Source: CAYQJS01 sp964417895 (GTDB taxonomy: Bacteria > Chloroflexota > UBA6077 > SHYK01). From it: a stretch of 64,000 nucleotides of DNA. The stretch lies in contig CAYQJS010000017.1 of NCBI GenBank assembly GCA_964417895.1, positions 1 to 64,000 of the forward strand, in the 5' to 3' direction. The notes beneath the pieces are model-generated. The model was not told the origin of the DNA and did not search any database. It was given only the letters and a program-made list of their open reading frames with translations. Shown in pieces: positions 59,608 to 64,000 of this stretch. The first letter of the stretch is position 1. Each line of letters begins with the position of its first letter. The position numbers and the translations under genes were made by a program.

Positions 59608-60927
59608 GTGCGCGCTGATCCTGCGCCCGAGGAGCGCCCGATAAGCCGGGTGCCGTTCGCGGCGCTGGGCCACCGCGACTTCCGGATCTTCTGGATCGGC
59701 CTGACTCTCTCTGGGGCGGGCAGCCAGTTCACCACCGTCGCGATGGCGTGGCAGATCTACGAGCTGACGAACTCGGCGCTGCAGATCGGCCTCCTCGGCC
59801 TCGCCCGCGCCGTTCCGCAGGCCGGGCTGCTGCTGGTGGGGGGCCTGCTGGCGGACGCCGTAGATCGACGCCGGCTGATGATGTGGACGCAGCTCGGGCA
59901 GCTGTGCGTGTCGGCGATGCTGACCGTCGCTACGGCCGCCGGGTGGGTCTCGCCGGGGTTTCTGTACGCTGCGACCGCACTGCTGGCGCTTTTCACCGCC
60001 CTTGAGAACCCGGCACGCAACGCTATCGTGCCCAATCTCGTACCGCGCGTCGACCTCACAAATGCCCTTGCGCTCAACAGCACGCAGCGGCAGGTCTCGC
60101 AGCTCGCCGGGCCGTCGCTGGCGGGCGTGCTCATCGCTGCCTCGGGGCCTGCCCTGTGCTACGGGCTCGACACTGGCTCATGGCTCGTGATGCTGGGCAG
60201 CCTCGTCCTGATGCGCGCGCGTCCCCAGGCCGCGGGCGGCATGCGGTCGATATCGGTCGGAGCCCTCCGCGAGGGGATCGGGTTCGTGTGGGCGCATCCG
60301 GTCATCTTCTCCATGATGGCGCTGGACTTCGGGATGACCCTGTTCGGCCAGCCGCGCGCGCTCATGCCCGTCTACGCTCGGGATATCTTGCAGGTGGGCC
60401 CCGAGGGCCTCGGGCTCCTCTATTCCGCGAGCTCGGCCGGCGCCATCGCGGTGGCGGCCCTCATGAGCATGCTGGGCGGTGTACGGCGCGCGGGGCTGCT
60501 CGTGCTGGTGGGGGTGGGAGTGTTCTGCGTCTGCACTGTGCTCTTCGGCATGTCCACGGTGTTCTGGTTCTCCTTGCTGATGCTTGCCGGGGAAGGCGCG
60601 GGCAATACCCTGGGCGCCGTCCTGCGCCAGACCATCAACCAGCTGAGCACGCCCGACGAGCTCCGCGGCCGCGTGGGGTCGGTGAACAACATCTTCACGA
60701 CGAGCGGCCCGCAGTTCGGCCAGTTCCGCTCCGGCGTCGTTGCGGAGCTAATGGGACCCCAGTTCTCAGTCGTCGCGGGGGGCTTCGGCGCGCTCGCCGT
60801 CCTCGCCGTGATCGCCGTCGGCGTTCCCGCCGTGCGCCGCTTCGAGATCACGGAGACGATGGCTGCCCACGAGGAGCGGGGGACGGAATCGCCGCGCGCT
60901 GGCGCACAAGGCGGCGAGCACGTCTGA
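59608..60927 (+). CDS. MFS exporter (MFS_3/EntS-like, 12 TM)
   Basis: A 439-residue major facilitator. FAALGHRDFRIFWIGLTLSG at the start, the GGLLADAVDRRRLMM loop, and TALENPARNAIVPNLVPR between helices 4 and 5 are characteristic of the EntS-like efflux group. GTG start at 59608 without a strong ribosome site. A flavin-binding-type gene follows after 13 bp, so the two are likely one operon. Substrate unknown. Confidence 0.83.
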   Translation: MRADPAPEERPISRVPFAALGHRDFRIFWIGLTLSGAGSQFTTVAMAWQIYELTNSALQIGLLGLARAVPQAGLLLVGGLLADAVDRRRLMMWTQLGQLCVSAMLTVATAAGWVSPGFLYAATALLALFTALENPARNAIVPNLVPRVDLTNALALNSTQRQVSQLAGPSLAGVLIAASGPALCYGLDTGSWLVMLGSLVLMRARPQAAGGMRSISVGALREGIGFVWAHPVIFSMMALDFGMTLFGQPRALMPVYARDILQVGPEGLGLLYSASSAGAIAVAALMSMLGGVRRAGLLVLVGVGVFCVCTVLFGMSTVFWFSLLMLAGEGAGNTLGAVLRQTINQLSTPDELRGRVGSVNNIFTTSGPQFGQFRSGVVAELMGPQFSVVAGGFGALAVLAVIAVGVPAVRRFEITETMAAHEERGTESPRAGAQGGEHV

Positions 60928-60940
60928 AGGGGAGGCGCGA

Positions 60941-61432
60941 ATGCAGCGCGATGGAAGTCGGCCCCACATGCCGGTCGGCTACGGCATCGAGTCCGAGCTC
61001 ACTCAGGAGATGGTGCCGTGGAGCGCTGTCAGCGAGCAGTTGGCGGGCGCTCGCAACTACTGGATCGTGACCGCGAGCCCGACCGGACGACCGCACGCCA
61101 TGCCCGTGTGGGGGCTGTGGTTAGATGAGGCGTTCTACTTCTCTACGGATCCGTCATCGGTGAAGGGCCGGAACCTGGCGGCGAACCCGCGACTCGTCGT
61201 CCACCTGGAGAGCGGCGACGACGTTGTGATCCTCGAGGGGACGGCGGAGCGGCTCGGCGGCGAATCGGTCCCGCCGGGCTTCGCGGATGCCTACGAGGCG
61301 AAGTACGGGTTCCGCTTCGATTCAAGCGACCCAGCCTTTGGAGTCTATCGATTGCGAGTGCGCGTCGCGTTGGCGTGGCGCGAGGCAGACTTTCCGAAGA
61401 GCGCGACGCGGTGGCGCTTTGGGGGCGAGTAG
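60941..61432 (+). CDS. pyridoxamine 5'-phosphate oxidase-fold flavin/F420 protein
   Basis: A 163-residue split-barrel protein. NYWIVTASPTGRPHAMPVWGLWLDEAFYF (as NYWIVTASPTGRPHAMPVWG then LWLDEAFYF) and SVKGRNLAANPRLVVHLESG give the FMN or F420 binding pattern seen in F420-dependent reductases and biliverdin-type reductases. GGGGAGG lies five bases before the ATG. It is probably cotranscribed with the MFS gene. Substrate unknown. Confidence 0.82.
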   Translation: MQRDGSRPHMPVGYGIESELTQEMVPWSAVSEQLAGARNYWIVTASPTGRPHAMPVWGLWLDEAFYFSTDPSSVKGRNLAANPRLVVHLESGDDVVILEGTAERLGGESVPPGFADAYEAKYGFRFDSSDPAFGVYRLRVRVALAWREADFPKSATRWRFGGE

Positions 61433-61515
61433 ACCGTTGGGGAATACGCAGGCTCGCCCTTCGCTATGATGTTTAACGAAAGTCGGCGCGACGGGTGGTG
61501 GCCTTTTGAATCACA

Positions 61516-62070
61516 TTGTTTGAGGGATCGCAGGGTGTCCCACCGAGGCTGCCCATTGAGCGGCTCCATGAACGTCATCCTGGGCTAACCGAGGTGCTGG
61601 CGGGCGCATATCTGGAAGCAGCTTCGGTCTGTCTTTCGCGTCACCGTTCGCCACCCATCAACTTCGACGTCTCCCATGAGAATGACAGCCGGGAGTTCGT
61701 TGTCGTTTGGGAGGTCCCTGGCCAGAGGATCCTGAGGGCGTGGGCTAACGCAGACGATGCAACTCGGGACGGAGCGTACGGAGTAGTAATCGCGGCTATA
61801 GAGGCGATGATGGGGTTTTTTGCGGTTCAGCGCGCAGAAACCCGGACAGGAGCAGACTACTACGTCGGCACGAATCTGGATGCCCTGGACATCGAGGACG
61901 CGTGGCGGTTGGAGGTGTCGGGTGTGGATCATGGCTCGGCGAGCGCGGTTGCAGCACGGGTGAACCAGAAGACCGACCAAGCCCGGCAAGGCTACTCGAA
62001 CTTACCGGCTATGGTCGGCGTCGCTGGGTTCTTGGTTCGATCTGTTGTACTTCGACGGGTCGTAGTTTGA
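61516..62070 (+). CDS. uncharacterised protein, first gene of a two-gene cassette
   Basis: A 184-residue cytoplasmic protein. A distinctive block DDATRDGAYGVVIAAIEAMM and QRAETRTGADYYVG sits mid-protein, followed by EDAWRLEVSGVDHGSASAVA and a helical end (ARVNQKTDQARQGYSN). I have seen similar sequences beside TPR-like partners in diverse genomes, without a function. TTG at 61516 is the first available start and has only GAGGG nearby. The second gene starts one base after its stop. Confidence 0.62.
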   Translation: MFEGSQGVPPRLPIERLHERHPGLTEVLAGAYLEAASVCLSRHRSPPINFDVSHENDSREFVVVWEVPGQRILRAWANADDATRDGAYGVVIAAIEAMMGFFAVQRAETRTGADYYVGTNLDALDIEDAWRLEVSGVDHGSASAVAARVNQKTDQARQGYSNLPAMVGVAGFLVRSVVLRRVVV

Positions 62071-62071
62071 G

Positions 62072-63217
62072 ATGACGGCCGACCATCACCGGTCCGCGCA
62101 GGAACTGGCCGAGAGAGCTACTGTCTTGCGCCGCGAGGGCAGGATCAGGGAGGCCCGCGAACTGTGCCTCCGCGCTGCTCGCCTCGAGGAGTCGGCCCTG
62201 CAACAGGTCCCCCCTGATCGGACCCGTACACGAGGCGTGCTCGGGGTGAGCACCGTTGCCCTCTACTCCAAGGGTGCCGCATACGAACAAGCGGAGTCCA
62301 CGGCACATCGTCTGCTCAGCGATTCTTTGCTCCCCCAGTTCGCCCGGTTCGAGCTCCGGGAGCTACTTGAGGAAATCTGGAGCGAGCAGATGCTCCAGAC
62401 CTCGTCTGAGGCCAGAGAAAGCGCTGCCGTCGAGGTGGCTCTTCGGGGCAGCGCGATTGGGGTTGGCGAGGCCACCATCGAGGTTGCCAGCGAACAGCTT
62501 GGCCACGTAGAGCGGCTCGTGTACCGTGCGATCGAGTGGCTGGGCAAGTTCAAGTTCCGTGTCGTTGGTCCGCCTCCCCGAGAAGTGCGAGAGGCGTGTC
62601 GCATAATCGTTAGTCAGCCTCAGGCGGGGAGCTACCGCTTCCAAGTACGACTAGCACCGCCACTCCAAAAGGCGCTACCCGCGCCATTCCCTTCTCTGGC
62701 TGTGGACCCCGCTGAGGTAGCCGCGTTTGTCGTCAGACTCATGGAAGGGACGGTATCCGGAGCGCCCAGCGAAATCGGGGACGAGATCGCGGACCCAGAG
62801 TACCGACAGGCTCTGCTCAAGCTCATCCGAAACCTGGACCCAGACGGAGACAAGGTCCGGGAAATCCAGTTTCGACACGTCGGGACTGATCCGGAGCACA
62901 CGGTACTCCTCCGTGGCGGGATTCGGGAACGGATCCGGGCTGCGCTCGCTCCGGCAGGCGGCGTGCCGGCCGACGCCGTCGAGGCCCAAGTTGGTGTCTT
63001 AAGAGCGCTCCATCTGGATCGAAAATGGCTCGAAATCAGCCAGCCCACCGGTGGTCATCTGAGATGCAACATCGGGGGGCTACTGCTGGACGACGTAGTA
63101 GGCCCCATGGTGAACAGGCAGGTCACGGTGACCGGCCGATGGCGGGGAGAGAAACTCCGGCGGTTCATCGTTGAGGACGTGGAGCTGGGTGACGTAGCGG
63201 GTGATGGACCAGGTTGA
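62072..63217 (+). CDS. uncharacterised protein with TPR-like N-terminus, second gene of cassette
   Basis: A 381-residue protein. Residues ~5-110 are helical repeats (AQELAERATVLRREGRIREA...LCLRAARLEESA). Residues ~125-215 form a domain with GVGEATIEVASEQLGHVERL and VVGPPPREVREACRIIVS, and the C-terminal third is beta-rich (LLRGGIRERIRAAL...VTVTGRWRGEKL). No membrane segment or signal peptide. One base separates it from the preceding gene, so they are expressed together. Function unknown; no catalytic motif is evident. Confidence 0.65.
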   Translation: MTADHHRSAQELAERATVLRREGRIREARELCLRAARLEESALQQVPPDRTRTRGVLGVSTVALYSKGAAYEQAESTAHRLLSDSLLPQFARFELRELLEEIWSEQMLQTSSEARESAAVEVALRGSAIGVGEATIEVASEQLGHVERLVYRAIEWLGKFKFRVVGPPPREVREACRIIVSQPQAGSYRFQVRLAPPLQKALPAPFPSLAVDPAEVAAFVVRLMEGTVSGAPSEIGDEIADPEYRQALLKLIRNLDPDGDKVREIQFRHVGTDPEHTVLLRGGIRERIRAALAPAGGVPADAVEAQVGVLRALHLDRKWLEISQPTGGHLRCNIGGLLLDDVVGPMVNRQVTVTGRWRGEKLRRFIVEDVELGDVAGDGPG

Positions 63218-63280
63218 ACAGGTCTGGAGCCTAACGGAGCTCTGGGCGTGCACGAGCGGCCCGATCGATCCGCTGATACG

Positions 63281-64000
63281 CTATGCAACCGAAGGCGCGA
63301 GCGCGGGCGCAGGCTGCTCTACCCGAATCAAGAGCGCCATGCCAGCCCCCACCATCGCCAGCACGCCGGCGGCCAGGAACGCCATTTGGTAGTCGCCCAG
63401 CCACACCCGCACGGCTCCTCCACCGAGCGCGGCGGTGGCGGCTCCAAGCTGGTGTGAGAAGAAGATCCATCCGTACACCGTCCCTATGGAGCGGCGGCCG
63501 AAGCGGCGCGCGGTGAGCATTACGGTCGGCGGTACTGTGGCGAACCAGTCGAGCCCGTAGATGACCGCGAAGATCAGGAGGCCCGAGAAGTCGGTGACGA
63601 ACGGCAGGATGAAGAGCGAGAGGCCGCGGAAGCTGTAATAGATGGCGAGCAGCCGACGCGGGTCCACCTTGTCGGTGAGCCACCCGGACATGAGCGTGCC
63701 GACGACATTCATGCCGCCCATGACGCCGACGGTCGCTGCCGCGGTGATCTCGGGGATGCCGTGGTCGATGGAGTGCGGGATCAGGTGGGTGCCGATCAGG
63801 CCGTTCGCCGTCCCACCGCAGACGAAGAAGCTCCCGGCGAGCAGCCAGAACTCTGGCGTGCGGATCGCCGCCCGCAGAGGCACCGCCCCGGCCTCATCGC
63901 GAGCCGCTGGCTTGCCGTCCCTCTCGGGCGTCCCGTGAGGCACCAGGCCCATGTCCGCCGGATCGTCGCGCATCCAGATCAGGATGGGGATGATCAGCGC
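63281..64000 (-). CDS. MFS transporter, C-terminal part (runs off the window)
   Basis: At least 239 residues of a 12-helix facilitator, open at the right edge (the frame continues through 64000). ALIIPILIWMRDDPADMGL is the central loop; then six helices, with the loop GWLTDKVDPRRLL and GTVYGWIFFSHQLGAATAA. It resembles oxalate/formate-type (OFA) or monocarboxylate carriers. Convergent with the two-gene cassette, 63 bp away. Confidence 0.8.
   Translation of the reverse strand, partial: ALIIPILIWMRDDPADMGLVPHGTPERDGKPAARDEAGAVPLRAAIRTPEFWLLAGSFFVCGGTANGLIGTHLIPHSIDHGIPEITAAATVGVMGGMNVVGTLMSGWLTDKVDPRRLLAIYYSFRGLSLFILPFVTDFSGLLIFAVIYGLDWFATVPPTVMLTARRFGRRSIGTVYGWIFFSHQLGAATAALGGGAVRVWLGDYQMAFLAAGVLAMVGAGMALLIRVEQPAPALAPSVA

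Overview
The window is high-GC, gene-dense bacterial chromosome. Shine-Dalgarno sites of the GGAGG type precede many genes, and GTG or TTG starts are common. Intergenic space is filled with G/C-rich hairpin repeats of the kinds 'CCCTCTCCC-N-GGGAGAGGG', 'TCATTCTGAG...GAAGAATC', 'GTAGGGGCGAGGCATGCCTCGCCCCTAC' and 'CTCAGTCCT'. These repeats, the DUF5679 zinc ribbon, orphan family-5 solute-binding lipoproteins, family-2 amidohydrolases and a GAAC-N4-GTTC SOS-type box together suggest a member of the Chloroflexota. This is inference; no 16S gene is present. A run of 10 Ns (58170-58179) shows a scaffolded draft assembly.

Layout. 1-4.5 kb: a small membrane protein, a lipoprotein cytochrome c and a ccmE-A-B-C-D cytochrome c maturation cluster whose CcmE carries Cys in place of the haem-binding His. 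4.5-8 kb: a dienelactone hydrolase divergent from a three-gene ABC-2 exporter. 8-11.3 kb: a SERCA-like Ca2+ ATPase and the remnant of a Ca2+/cation exchanger. 11.3-19.4 kb: two family-5 solute-binding proteins without permeases, two family-2 amidohydrolases and an N-acyl-D-amino-acid deacylase. 19.6-20.8 kb: a zinc-finger-like protein plus a small sigma factor under a candidate LexA box. 20.9-33.1 kb: an accessory zone of catabolic or orphan genes (SDR, HIT, a third solute-binding protein, racemase-like, VOC, NTF2-like, aspartyl protease, MFS, M16 peptidase) mixed with decayed genes. 33.1-39.9 kb: a metallo-hydrolase, an acyl-ligase/ACP/acyltransferase fusion, an MFS carrier, a DNA glycosylase and a frameshifted acetyltransferase. 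39.9-46.5 kb: rarA, then the origin-type block rpmH-rnpA-yidD-yidC-jag, a PfkB kinase, parA and parB. 46.5-55.4 kb: two glycosyltransferases, ndk, sfsA, gyrB, plsX. 55.5-64 kb: a membrane glycosyltransferase, an AAA+ ATPase, a bicupin, MFS carriers, a flavin-reductase-like protein and an uncharacterised two-gene cassette.

The core genes cover translation, membrane protein insertion, chromosome partition, gyrase and phospholipid synthesis. The accessory genes point to scavenging of peptides, N-acylated or ring-cleaved organic compounds, with many exporters. The most unusual recurring theme is that the repeat families reach into open reading frames (CcmC, CcmD, the sigma factor, ParB, GT4, PlsX, a membrane glycosyltransferase). 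In one place an island has apparently entered a coupled gene junction and left a 16-bp direct duplication.
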